This document shows, piece by piece, positions 46,541 to 56,625 of a stretch of 64,000 bases of DNA. This DNA is from Clonostachys chloroleuca (lineage: Eukaryota; Ascomycota; Sordariomycetes; Hypocreales; Bionectriaceae): NCBI GenBank assembly GCA_037952775.1, contig JBANAY010000003.1, forward strand, positions 24,304,001 through 24,368,000. Reading direction: 5' to 3'. Each line of letters starts with the position of its first letter. The stretch's first letter is position 1. The position numbers and the translations under genes are program-made. Under the pieces are notes generated by a model. That model saw only the letters and a list, made by a program, of their open reading frames with translations, was not told the DNA's origin and made no database searches.

Positions 46541-46947
46541 GATTGGGGCAGGGCAGGATGGAGTTGCCTGTCGCTTTGCTCTAGTGCTTCTGTTTTTAGG
46601 ATCAGTATGGAGAGACCGGCAACCTCTGCTATTACAGCTTTGCCAATCTTAGGCCGTTACTGAGAATCGCCCATGTCGTTTCAGGGGCTGACTAGAATCA
46701 AAGACCCAAGAACATTTGCACCGCTAGCGGAGGACTCTAGAAGAAGCGCTTAGTGGCAAATTGTGTTCTCGGGTCCGGACTACATCTCCCTGTCTCCGCT
46801 CGTGTTACTGTTGTCCAAGTAATCCTCAAGGATCCTATCCCGAAAAGGGTGAGTCAACTTCTCTATTCAGGGAGACGTGGGTATTCTGGATGAAATTTGT
46901 TACTCAAGATGAGGAATGGCAAGGTGCGGCAAGCCGAAGCGAAAATA

Positions 46948-46957
46948 GGTATATAAG
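46948..46957 (+). promoter_or_regulatory. TATA box of the small secreted protein gene
   Basis: GGTATATAAG lies about 135 bases before the ATG at 47092 and is followed by a pyrimidine- and CAA-rich leader, as in strongly expressed fungal genes. Confidence 0.55.
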
Positions 46958-47091
46958 CCTCCTTTACTACACTTTGTTCAAGCTTTTGCTCATCTCCAAT
47001 CAATATCAATATCCCAAGAAGACTTCCTTTTCACCGTTCTTTGGCAACACTGCCTGAATATCAACATTTAAGTCCAACTCCAACCCTCAAG

Positions 47092-47465
47092 ATGCATTTC
47101 ACCAAAACCATAATCTCGTTTCTCGCCATTACCGGCTTTGCTGCAGCTCAGCTTGAGGACCAACACTCTGACCTCGTTGCCCGTGAGGCCGCTCGGGAAG
47201 AGTACCTGGAGGCTCGTGACGAATACCTCGCCGCGCGCGAAAACTACATCCTGGCGAAGCGTAAAGCGCCAGCTCCGACGAAGGTGAGGCTCTGTCTCCT
47301 ATACCGCTTGACTTTCTCTTCTCCTTTGTGCTAATATCACTTTAGATGGGTAACTGCATCAAATCTCCTAACCAGGGCATTATGGTTTGCGCTATCAGAG
47401 GCCAGGGCGTTTGTGGTTACTGCGCTACCAATGCCAAAATTGGCTCGACCTGCCCCTGCCACTAA
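47092..47465 (+). CDS. Small cysteine-rich secreted protein with propeptide
   Basis: Exons 47092-47283 and 47346-47465 (62-bp intron, GTGAGG...TTTAG) give 103 residues. MHFTKTIISFLAITGFAAAQ is a signal peptide. Next comes an acidic, Ala/Glu/Arg-rich helical stretch made of three seven-residue steps (EEYLEAR, DEYLAAR, ENYILAK) ending in a KR pair, a likely Kex2 cleavage site. The remaining 46 residues hold six cysteines, matching three disulfides (NC, VC, GVC, GYC, TC and CPC positions). This layout fits a secreted effector-like or antimicrobial peptide, but I recognise no named family and function is unknown. The TATA box and clean intron suggest an active gene inside an otherwise gene-poor stretch. 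Confidence 0.8.
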
Positions 47466-47819
47466 TACATGTTAAAAATATTCCCATGCCTGGTACTCAA
47501 AATACACTTTTCAGTATTGGCTCTTCTCATTGCTAGGCATGCTGGTCTTTTATCACTTAACATACACTTAGCATGTACATTATTTACCTCTATCTATAGA
47601 CCCTTGAAAAATGAAATATACTGGTTATATTATGGATTCCTTTCCCTCACTGTGCTTTCTCTTATTGTGTTTCCAAAGCTTAGTAATGTGTTGCGATACC
47701 GGGTATGGTGTCAAGTTGGTCAATTCATGGTGTTTGGGAATTCATCCCCCTCCGGTTTTTTTTTTTTTTTTTTTTTTCTTTTCAGAAGCTGCTGCATAAC
47801 TGTATAGCTCTCTCACTTA

Positions 47820-47900
47820 CTACTTTCAAAGCTTAAAAATAAGTTATATTAACGCTATCCTCTCTTTGTTATCAGGCTGCCCTACTTATTCTTCTGGATA
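47820..47900 (+). repeat. Short dispersed repeat, copy 1
   Basis: CCCTACTTATTCTTCT and its left flank (CTATCCTCT about 25 bases before) recur at 55590-55730. Confidence 0.55.
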
Positions 47901-48699
47901 ACCGCACCTCCCGAGCGCGACATCTCCCGACTGCTACACCTCTCAAGCATAGAGCGCTACGCCCGATGTCAAACTTTTACCTCTATCATCCAGGACATCT
48001 TTCTATTTTTCTTCCGACGTCTGATCGGAACATTGGGTGGTTACTCAGGGCACAAGTCACACACACTGGTGCCAGAGCTTTTACGGCACGGTTAGATTTA
48101 ATGCGTATTTCAGTCCTGAAAAATACGATGTCTAAGTTGTAGATGTTGAACACATGAGCACGGGCGGCAATAGTATATTTATCAGAGTACCTAGCATATG
48201 GTTGGTTGAGGTGTGTGTGTGTGTGAACTGGCGCAATCCCAGGGATGAACGCCTGGCTTACGACGGAAGATGTACCATGAGCTCTTCGGCGGCTGGTTCA
48301 TCCATCAAAGCACTGCGGCTCGGAAATCGACAAATGCCAATCTGGAGTGCCGCATGCCAGCTGGTTGAGTATAAGTGGCAGGACTTGTATCTTGTGGCGC
48401 GAAAATCTCGGGGCAGTGCAGGATCGTCCGAGGAGAAAACTCGCTACAATATGGAGAATGCCGGGTGTAGAGTATGGAGTCAATCGCCCAACTGTTTTAT
48501 CAAGTTTCGATTCTACCTCGCGGGTAAACGCAGGCCTAACAGGACGAATGTCAATGTGGGTTGAGCTTGGATTCGGGGACAGGCACCGAGAGTAAAGGAA
48601 TCTGAGAACGGGTAAGCCGGCATCGGCCAAAGATGTTACCAATCGCCACGGCGAAAAGTCGCGTCGGCAAATTGGAGTCACTGTGTCCGAGCCACGAGA

Positions 48700-49060
48700 C
48701 AGTGCACCAAAATGTCCACATATGGCCGCGGAACCATCCCGATGATGCCCCGCCGGAGGATCCTTTGAGCTTTGGGCAATCAGTGACTCAACATCCCTGG
48801 ATACCGCTTGACTGGCGAGAACGAGCAGCACCTAAAAGGAGGAGGGTCTGTGCAGGAATGCGAAGCGTGGAGTCACAGTGTTGCAGGGATGTCGGCACTC
48901 GCGGGAAGCACAGACGCGATTCTGAATCATAACTCCGTGGCGCGCCGCATGTCGCGTACCTTTGAAAGCGACGGAGCATCTCGATGAATGGCTCGTGTGG
49001 CTGTTCTGCCTTGATAGAGGTCACGAAGGTATGAGAAGACAGTCTTGACAGCGTGTGCGA
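48700..49060 (+). repeat. Dispersed repeat, copy 2
   Basis: Partner of the segment at 44150-44475; blocks are in the same order and orientation. See that entry. Confidence 0.6.
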
Positions 49061-49852
49061 CGCCATGCTACAGCGATGTGATCTACAAACTTGGGGAGTC
49101 CAACCTCCGCGCAGCAGCGACTAATAACAAACGAGGCAACCGAAAATGCATCAGGAGCTTTTAGACTGATGCAGCTGTGAGGCTCAGCACATCCTCGTAA
49201 TCAATATCATTAAACGAATCTCAATGGAAGACTGTGCCAATTGTTCGATCTTTTTCTCTGCCCTGTCTTTACTTTTATCTGGCAGAATTAGATTTTACCG
49301 TTTTAACTAATAATCTAGAGATAATCTTCATTCTTCAATTTTCATCTCTTAATCTATATGATATATGCTGATCTATAGGGTAGTTGTGTCTAGCATCGGG
49401 AATACTTATCCATCTCACTTCGTCCAACTTTTCCTCCGGTTGGGTTAGTTCGGCCTGTCAATTGGGACTAGTTTCGGGACTACTTCCATTAGATGTGCAG
49501 AGATCTTCCCAATTATCATAAGATTGGGGTAACATCGGTCTTCATATTTGGTCTGCGTTACGCTGATACACCACAGAATGCACTATCGCGTGCTACATGT
49601 CAGATCCGAGACTTAGGATAATTGGTCAAATCATGGCAAAGTACAGGTCTTGTCTTACATACCGATAAGGGCATTCGGACAGCTTACGCCACGTCTTAGG
49701 TTGGTCAGCATACTACCATTTGTTGTGCGGTAACCATGTGTCTTGGGGTTACATGCCATTGAGGCGGGGTCAAATGCATATTTAACACAGGCATCGCATT
49801 CTCATATCGCCCTGGTCTCCTCTTGTTTCATATCCCGAAGATCTTTGTCGAA

Positions 49853-51663
49853 ATGGAACCCAGCAGCGATTTGAAGTCGGGAAAACCGCCTCCTACCGAA
49901 TCAATTGAGTTTGCGGAAACGCAGGCCTTCGATCAACATGCAACTAAAAAACTTTTGAGGAAGTTGGACTGGCATATTATTCCTTTTATGAGTTTGATCT
50001 ATTTGTAAGCGGTAGTTACATTTCTTTTACACCGCCGAAGGTACCAATCTTCTTTGTGATATAGCATACTGACTGGTGCTAAGGCTGTGTTTTCTTGATC
50101 GCACCAACATCGGCAACGCCAGGCTAGACCATCTAGAACAGGACCTCGGACTACAAGGCATCCAGTACAATGACTGTCTCGCTATTCTATTCCCGTTTTA
50201 TATCGCGGCCGAGATCCCGAGTAATATGATGATGAAACGGCTTAGGCCCTCGATTTGGCTGACATTCATCATGGTATGTTGGTCTGCATCAATGATTGGA
50301 CAGGGCTTTGTGAAAGACTATAAAGGACTCATGGCGACCCGTGTCTTCCTTGGTGTATTTGAAGGAGGTTTATTCCCTGGCGTCAATTATTACATCACTC
50401 AATGGTGAGTGCCTACATTGCTACTGCCTTTTTTTTTCTTTTCCTCTCCTTTTTTTTTTTTTTTTTTTTTTTTTTCCCAAGAAAGCTTTACTAAAGATGT
50501 GACAGGTACTGCAAAGCAGAATGCGGTTTTAGAATGGCCTTGTTCTTCTCTGCAGCAACGCTGGCTGGCGCATTTGGTGGCATCTTAGCACGAGGCATTG
50601 CCGAGATGCATGGAGTCGGTGGTCTCTCTGCTTGGGCATGGATCTTCATCCTCGAAGGTCTATTGAGTATCCTGGTCTCTTTCACAGCTTATTGGGCTAT
50701 CTATGACTATCCCGCCACGTAGGATGATTACCTGAGACTTCAAATAGCATCGGCTGATACTAGACAGGGCACGATTTCTCAACGAAAATGAGCGAACCGA
50801 GGTCGAGAGACGCCTGCAAGAAGACTCTGGCCACCTGTCCAATGAATTCAATGTCAAATATGTCTGGCATGCAATCAAGGATTGGAAGATATATATTCAC
50901 ATGCTCATCTGCATGGCGGGCTTCTGCCCTATATACTCAATTGCATTGTTCTTGCCCACCATCATCAAGAATATGGGGTACACCGCGAACAATGCTCAAC
51001 TAATGTCGGTGCCACCGTACTGCTTTGCCTGCATCTTTACGATCGCCGCCAGTTGGTATGCAGACCGCGTCAGACAGCGCGGAATCTTCTTGATGGGCTT
51101 CCAGCTAGTCGGTATCTTAGGGTTCGGTTTATTAGTTGGCACAAGTCGATCTTCTACACAGTATGCTGGTACTATTTTTGCCGCCATCGGTAAGACTTTG
51201 ATGACCCGACCCTGACCTTAAACGAGGGCAAGACGTTGATTTGGGGCCAGGGATATATCCTCAAATACCACTTGGACTGGCTTGGAATAGCAGCAACATC
51301 GGTGGCAGCCTAAAGAGAGGAACTGGAATAGCCATGCAGGTCATGGGCGGTAACTGCGGCGGTATCATCGCTTCATACGTCTACCTTTCTCGAGATGGGC
51401 CGCGTTATGTGATTGGCCACAGCATCCTCATTGGCTTCGTCAGGTATGAGACCTGTGAAATGTGCGCTTCGCTATTAAGTCTGCTAACTTCCCATAGCAT
51501 GGCATTCTTCTTGAGTTTATTCATGACGATTTGGTGTAGGAGGGAAAATGCTCGTCGAGATCGAGTATCTAGTGAAACTGGTGTACGACATTTAACAGAC
51601 GAGCAAAAGGCACAGGAAGCCGAGCTTGCTGATAACGCACCATGGTTCAGATATACACCATAA
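49853..51663 (+). CDS. MFS permease, anion:cation symporter family
   Basis: Six exons, 49853-50004, 50084-50404, 50506-50718, 50768-51189, 51251-51443 and 51498-51663, join with exact phase to 488 residues and no lesion. TM1 reads LLCFLDRTNIGNARLDHLEQ, TM4 RVFLGVFEGGLFPGVNYY and TM6 AWAWIFILEGLLSILVS. WYADRVRQRG is the loop after TM8. The protein belongs to the same group as the permease at 28446 and should import an organic anion or nitrogen compound. The second intron contains a T run of about 25 bases. It is isolated from the enzyme genes and flanked by repeats. Confidence 0.9.
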
Positions 51664-52076
51664 GTCGGGCCCTTCAAGTGCAGATTATTGTTTGGATTAG
51701 AGCCTTTTGATGTTGAGGTTTATAGAGATGATTGATTAATAGGCGACAACGCAAACGGTAGCGCGGTCGCCTTCTCAAGTAGCGAGACGAACTATTGGAG
51801 GACATAAGCATCTGCGAATCTTACAACTCAGGCGGCTGCAAAGATTGCTGCATGTTGAGAGTGTCAAGTTTTAGGTCATATATACTGCGTTCAAGACAAA
51901 TCAGGTTCAATTTCAAATAAATTATGCTATGACATAAAATCCATGAGACTTAAAGTGCTGAGACTTTCGGAGACGAATGGCTTCTAGCTTGCTCATGTGC
52001 GCATCAACCTAGGGCCCTGTCTATGACTCTATATATTGATTCCACATGATAACATAAGCCCTCAAGTCTTTGGCCA
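51664..52076. other. Convergent intergenic region
   Basis: Spacer between the ends of the MFS gene and the 563-residue orphan. No supported gene. Confidence 0.45.
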
Positions 52077-53768
52077 TCATGCGATATTTCTCGCCCTCAT
52101 TTTTCTCACCTCAATTTCCGTTTTGAGGAATTCACGCAAGCCCGACAGCTCTGTTGGCAGAAGCTGACAGTCTGGATGTTCTTTTGACAGAACCAAAGTT
52201 ACTGAATTCAGTACCACAGCTATATCCTGAACAATACCAAAGACCAGGGACACCAGCAAGTCACACAGAGCTGCCGCTAGTAGCTGGCAGTTTTGGTTGC
52301 TGCTAGTTGACAAATTGTCGACTGAGGTCCGTAGGTATCGTGTAGCTTCGTGGCTAGTGTGCAGTATTGAAGTTATTAAAGTATGCAGCTCTGTAGCCAG
52401 GAACTTGCACTCCTGGTCTGGACTTGAGAACAGAGTCTGTACTGTGGTTTGTATGCCGCATTCGATTTTTTCCTCGAAGTCGATCTGTCCAATATTCTCC
52501 ATACGGGACCCGAGGACTTCTTTACGATGCCGACGGCGACCTCGTTTATGCCTTAGATTAAGACTTCTTCGTTCTTTTTTAAGATCTGTGCAGCTTTTCC
52601 GCTTATTCTCATGGCTGGCGTGGCATAGAAGAGCTTGGATTCTGGCAGCTTCCACCATGCCTTGAATCTTGAGAGTCCAGCCCTGTGGCATATGAGAATT
52701 CTCGAACGTGGCTCCAGTCCGTTTCCACAATTCTTCTGCCAGCTCCTTTGACAATTGATCATCATGAAAGATATAATGAACGACGTAGCTGTAGCTGAGA
52801 AGAACGACGACCGTGCGTTCACTGTATTCATTTTGAGTGGGTTCGAACTCTGTTTTTGCCGCCTCAAAGGCTTTCTGATACTTGTCGAGAAACTCGGTCT
52901 TGTTGAGCTTACTCTTATCCCAGTGCTGATAATACTCTGCCAACATTTCTAGCGCAGCCGGGTCATGGTCTTTCGGACCAAGCTTGTTTAACAATGCCCG
53001 CGCTGAACATAGGCAACTGATGCGTAACACATCCCGTAGTTGAACGGGTGGAATATCAAGCAAATTCTGCAGAGCTCGGCGCATTTCGATATTGTGACCC
53101 TGGCCAACTTCGCTCAATGAATCATGAAATTTCTCAACGAAGCATCTCATATGGTGAGCTTGTTCACGTTCTTTGGGCCCCCCATATAACTGACATGTCA
53201 AACCCCGGAGAACCCGGCAAATTCTCCAAAAGAATGGCAGTGCACTTGGCTTGCAGCCTCCTGCGATGTCTCGGAGGGGTTTAAACATGTTGTCGTCAAG
53301 TAGGTCCATGATTAAGGCATCTATTGGCTTCTCGGATCTTGATTGAGTAAAAAAAAATTTCCTTCGTAACAAAGTCGATATTTGTTCGCACTGGCCTAAG
53401 AGGCAGCGCCAGGCATTCTGGTTGGGATCGATGTTTTCGTAAGAACCTTGTCTATCCAGGAATTCTTTGGTTTGTTGTTGGCCTAATTTGGAGTCGAAAA
53501 GGCCTTTTGTGTATTTATCTATAGATAGGAGTAGTAGAGTATGGCTTCGGTACTGATCATGTAGTAGAGATTGAGGAATTGAATGGATCATGAAGAAGTT
53601 CAAAGCGGGCAGGGTTTCTGGGTAGTTGGCTTTCATCTTCTTCGGCCTGGTTCGATCTGCCTGACTATGGGCTCCTGTCTTGTTTTTTTTTACATTCTGG
53701 CCAATCTTTTTTATTCGATTGTTGAAAGAATTTGCACTACATTGTTTAGTAAGGGTGCGATTAATCAT
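52077..53768 (-). CDS. Orphan 563-residue protein with C-terminal 40-residue repeats
   Basis: One uninterrupted frame from ATG 53766-53768 to TGA at 52077-52079. I recognise no family. The N-terminus is basic. A helical middle part has no membrane span or signal peptide. A basic patch (RRSLNLRHKRGRRRHRKE, about residues 400-418) could be a nuclear signal. The C-terminus carries three copies of a 40-residue unit whose cysteines sit at residues 454, 494 and 534, each followed by xxLxxxLxxL (KFLATELHTL, QLLAAALCDL, QLLPTELSGL). The long stop-free frame supports a real protein. Function unknown. Confidence 0.6.
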   Translation of the reverse strand: MINRTLTKQCSANSFNNRIKKIGQNVKKNKTGAHSQADRTRPKKMKANYPETLPALNFFMIHSIPQSLLHDQYRSHTLLLLSIDKYTKGLFDSKLGQQQTKEFLDRQGSYENIDPNQNAWRCLLGQCEQISTLLRRKFFFTQSRSEKPIDALIMDLLDDNMFKPLRDIAGGCKPSALPFFWRICRVLRGLTCQLYGGPKEREQAHHMRCFVEKFHDSLSEVGQGHNIEMRRALQNLLDIPPVQLRDVLRISCLCSARALLNKLGPKDHDPAALEMLAEYYQHWDKSKLNKTEFLDKYQKAFEAAKTEFEPTQNEYSERTVVVLLSYSYVVHYIFHDDQLSKELAEELWKRTGATFENSHMPQGWTLKIQGMVEAARIQALLCHASHENKRKSCTDLKKERRSLNLRHKRGRRRHRKEVLGSRMENIGQIDFEEKIECGIQTTVQTLFSSPDQECKFLATELHTLITSILHTSHEATRYLRTSVDNLSTSSNQNCQLLAAALCDLLVSLVFGIVQDIAVVLNSVTLVLSKEHPDCQLLPTELSGLREFLKTEIEVRKMRARNIA

Positions 53769-54654
53769 TTCAAAATCAGGGGTGTCGAGTATTTACCTGG
53801 CCTTGAATCCACAGAGTAACTCGAGAACCATCATGCTTTGACGCAAGGTGCAGCCCTGCTTTATGTAGAGCTCATAAAAAACAGGCCGCGCATTTTCCCA
53901 TACCTCGGGCCATGAGAAGACTCTCCTGGATTGGGTCGTGGCATTCTGTGTTGATCACAGAGTGGCCTTGTCTAGAGCTCAGTACTACACCGGTGAAATC
54001 CAAATAGGTGGAGAGGAATACCAGCTCGGGAGGCGCATTATATATAGGTTTTTGCCTGATTGAGGTATAGTTGTCTTCGAGCTGGTTTTGAACGGAGTGA
54101 ACGAAAACCCAAGAAGTGTCCAAGCAAAAACGAGGTCTAGAAGCAGTATTCAGGTTCCAAGTTGGAGAAGAGAACTAGGTATGACGGATTGAAATGATTT
54201 CCGTAAAGGAAAGACCTTTTCAAACACTGCAGGTGTGGGTATCATTTGCAACAGGACTATTGTAGCTGACCACCTTTGGGAAGAAAGGGTGCCTTGTTGA
54301 GCAGTATCATTGGATCATCACTAAACTGTCGGTGGGGATCTCACTAAACTGCTGGTGGGGCATTTTTGTCCTCATTGGTAGACGGGGATGGCATCTCAGT
54401 ACGTCCGATTGGGGAAGCACCCGCAATCACATGAGTTGACTTGGTAGCTTTGTTATGTTATTGCTTTCAGATGTTACTGATAAGGTATATTCAAGAGGTG
54501 TTTGTGGCCCCAGTTCGACATATAAATATCCGAGCTTCTGAGCCCAGTATCCTAACTCAACATCCAACTTAAACACTCTCCGATAAGAAAGTCCTATCCA
54601 TTCAAGATTCTACACTTGTAGCTTCAAGCTATCTTTACAGACAATCCTCACGCA
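53769..54654. other. Divergent intergenic region
   Basis: No supported coding sequence. A CATATAAATATCC TATA element lies near 54519-54531, with a CAAC/CT-rich leader following, as expected for the promoter of the tiny gene at 54655. Confidence 0.45.
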
Positions 54655-55008
54655 ATGCCTTCTGGTACATCTCGCTCTTCTACTCGTCGTCACCACGCTG
54701 CTCGAGCCTCCAAGTCATCCTCGGGCAAGCATGTGTCGAAAACCTCCCATGAATCTGATGGTGGGAAAGGGCGAGACGCAGGGGGTGAGTATACGCCGCC
54801 TTCTGCCTTGGTCATTCTGACCGGCATTCCAGCCCTCCCGGGCCTAGGCCATGGGCCTTGGAAAGAAACAAGGGAAGTATGTACGCCCGGCTAGCAAGTG
54901 CTTCCCCTTCCTCTGCCACTCACCATCACACCTCTTTACCCAGGCGTAACATCTGAACCCCACTAACTGATCTCGCTTCTAGTTCCGTCAACCTTGTTCC
55001 CACATTAA
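54655..55008 (+). CDS. Tiny two-exon gene for a basic Ser/Lys/Arg/His-rich protein
   Basis: Exon 1 runs 54655-54784 and ends at a GTGAGT donor. The intron ends in CACTAACTGATCTCGCTTCTAG (branch plus acceptor) at 54982. Exon 2, 54983-55008, adds only VPSTLFPH and a TAA. The product is 51 residues, rich in S, K, R, H and G, with no known domain. A TATA box and a CT-rich leader precede it. The 3' end of the intron is conserved in a second, exon-1-less copy of this segment near 63410. It may be a true small gene or a gene eroded at its 3' end. Function unknown. Confidence 0.4.
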
Positions 55009-55430
55009 CTAGTTCAGTAACAGATTCCAAGCATGAATTAACGTCAGTACGAGCCGTAACACCACGGTGACTAAAACACCTGTAAACACTTAGTGGTCAA
55101 TCCATGCTGAACGAATTTCACATTTTGAACTCACCTGTGTGATATTATCTATGTTGTCTCCTGACGGGGAACTCGTAACGATGGATATCGGAGGCTCACT
55201 CTCGGGGAAAAGACCTTGATCCAACACAATGCACGTATTGGAGCATCTCGGTGCTCATACGTCTAAAGGAATTTGAGGGCGGTAGAAAGTAATTGCGGGT
55301 TTTATTTCGCTTTGGCAGGTGATAGAATACAGTTATCCAAGCGAGCAGCTCAGTATTCTACAAGAGCCACGCACCGAGGATCCAGGTCCAACAATGAGCT
55401 CAAAATATGAAATAACTGACCAACGGTAGA
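54930..55430 (+). repeat. Segmental duplication, copy 1
   Basis: Diverged copy of 63390-63900. Shared anchors in order: CCCCACTAACTGATCTC, GATTCCAAGCATG, AACGTCAGT, ACACCACG, GGAGCATCTCGGTGCT, TTGGCAGGTGAT and CAATGAGCTCA-like. Many differences are C/T or G/A changes. Confidence 0.7.
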
Positions 55431-55974
55431 AGCTGCACTGTACATTCAGCGGTTGCAGGATATGAGCCTGGCGCTTTGTGTGAAGCTCTCGGGTGGAATT
55501 CTCTTTGAAAAGAAAGTATGTACTGGCGACATAGCCCTCACTGTGTTGTCTTTCATTGTGTTAAAGGTTAAAAAGCTTTTTTTATTAAGGCTATCCTCTT
55601 CCGAACCCTGATTTCTTCCACACCTTTTCCTCCCTTCTTATCAGTACCACCGGTATAGACCGAGAACTGCTCATACGTATATAAGCTACTGCTAATACTG
55701 ATCAAGCAGGCCGCCCTACTTATTCTTCTTATTAATAGTATTTTTCTGAAATTGTCAGAGGCAAGGCTCGGTTCAAGGGAGTGAAGGGGTCACAAGTGCA
55801 TCGCAGGAGCCTAGCAGCAGTCTAACCTGCTGTTAGGGGTCTCCTCGTGGTTACATTAATTGCTGAAGCTCTCTCTCTTCTGCCGCAACGCCCTTCCAAG
55901 GGATAAGGCGCGGGGTCAGACCTCTGGTCACGTGCCTTATCAGGTGACCTGTCAGTTGACTACTGACAGAAATA
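55431..55974. other. Gene-poor flank of the AT-rich block
   Basis: No gene supported. Contains the second copy of a short repeat (55590-55730, see 47820-47900). The base composition is ordinary and drops abruptly at about 55975. Confidence 0.5.
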
Positions 55975-56625
55975 ATACTGCTTTATATATAAGGAATTAG
56001 AACTACTCTAACTCTTAACTCCTTAATACTAAGATAATCTAGATATTAAATTTATTCTTAGATATATATCTAAGGATATTCTACTTAAAGTTATAGAGAG
56101 CTATAAACTACTCGGTAGAGAGGCTATTAAGCTTAATTTTATCTAGCTTATTAACTTTATTAATATTAATAGCTTTAGTAAAACTAATAAGCTTTAGATT
56201 ACTAATACTAAGCTTAAGCTTAGCTATATTTAGTTAGATTATCTTCTTATCTTTAAAGAAAAGATACTAAGATCTTATTATCTACTATAATTCTAATTAT
56301 TAGGATAAAGAGTATAGACTATAGATATATTAGTATTAGTATTCTAGCTAAAGGGTTACTAGTATTTACTAGATTAGGTAATATTTAAAAAGATTTATAT
56401 TTAATATATTAAAGTATTTAGATTAATAAGTATATAAAGGAATCTAGATAAAGAGAATAGCTTTAATATTTATTTAATATATAGTTTATTCTAATAGTAA
56501 GTAAGTTAAGTTATTAGTATAAAGGTTTATAGAATTTTCTACTTTATAACTATAGCCTTAAGCTAGTAAAGCTTTTTATTTTAACCTTTTATATTTATTA
56601 TATTAAGTTATTAGGTCTGATTTCT
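55975..56625. repeat. Very AT-rich block, probable RIP-mutated transposon remnant
   Basis: About 650 bases made almost only of A and T plus CT/AG dinucleotides. Across this stretch I see practically no CA or TG dinucleotides and hardly any CG, while TA is very frequent. That is the signature expected after heavy repeat-induced point mutation in an ascomycete. Edges are sharp against normal composition on both sides. No open frame or terminal repeat can be recognised, so the element type is unknown. Confidence 0.75.

Larger units (their letters stand above)
43805..47091. other. Gene-poor, repeat-rich region
   Basis: No gene supported over 3.3 kb. It contains one copy of a dispersed repeat (44150-44470) and three adjacent groups of degenerate tandem repeats between 45640 and 46540. 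The rightmost part is the promoter of the small secreted protein. Confidence 0.55.
47466..49852. other. Gene-poor region with repeats
   Basis: No gene supported. It contains a T22 run at 47756-47777, a segment at 47873-47895 repeated at 55706-55730, a (GT)7 stretch at 48211-48225, and a dispersed repeat at 48700-49060. Short open frames here show no family signal. The right end is the promoter of the MFS gene at 49853. Confidence 0.55.

Noticed and set aside
47469..47807. Hydrophobic open frame after the secreted peptide gene
   Set aside because: It ends in the T-run, has no start context and reflects AT-rich 3' sequence.
48298..48831. Open frame of 177 codons on the minus strand
   Set aside because: It overlaps the dispersed repeat, has no family signal or splice partners, and a similar frame is not kept in the other repeat copy.
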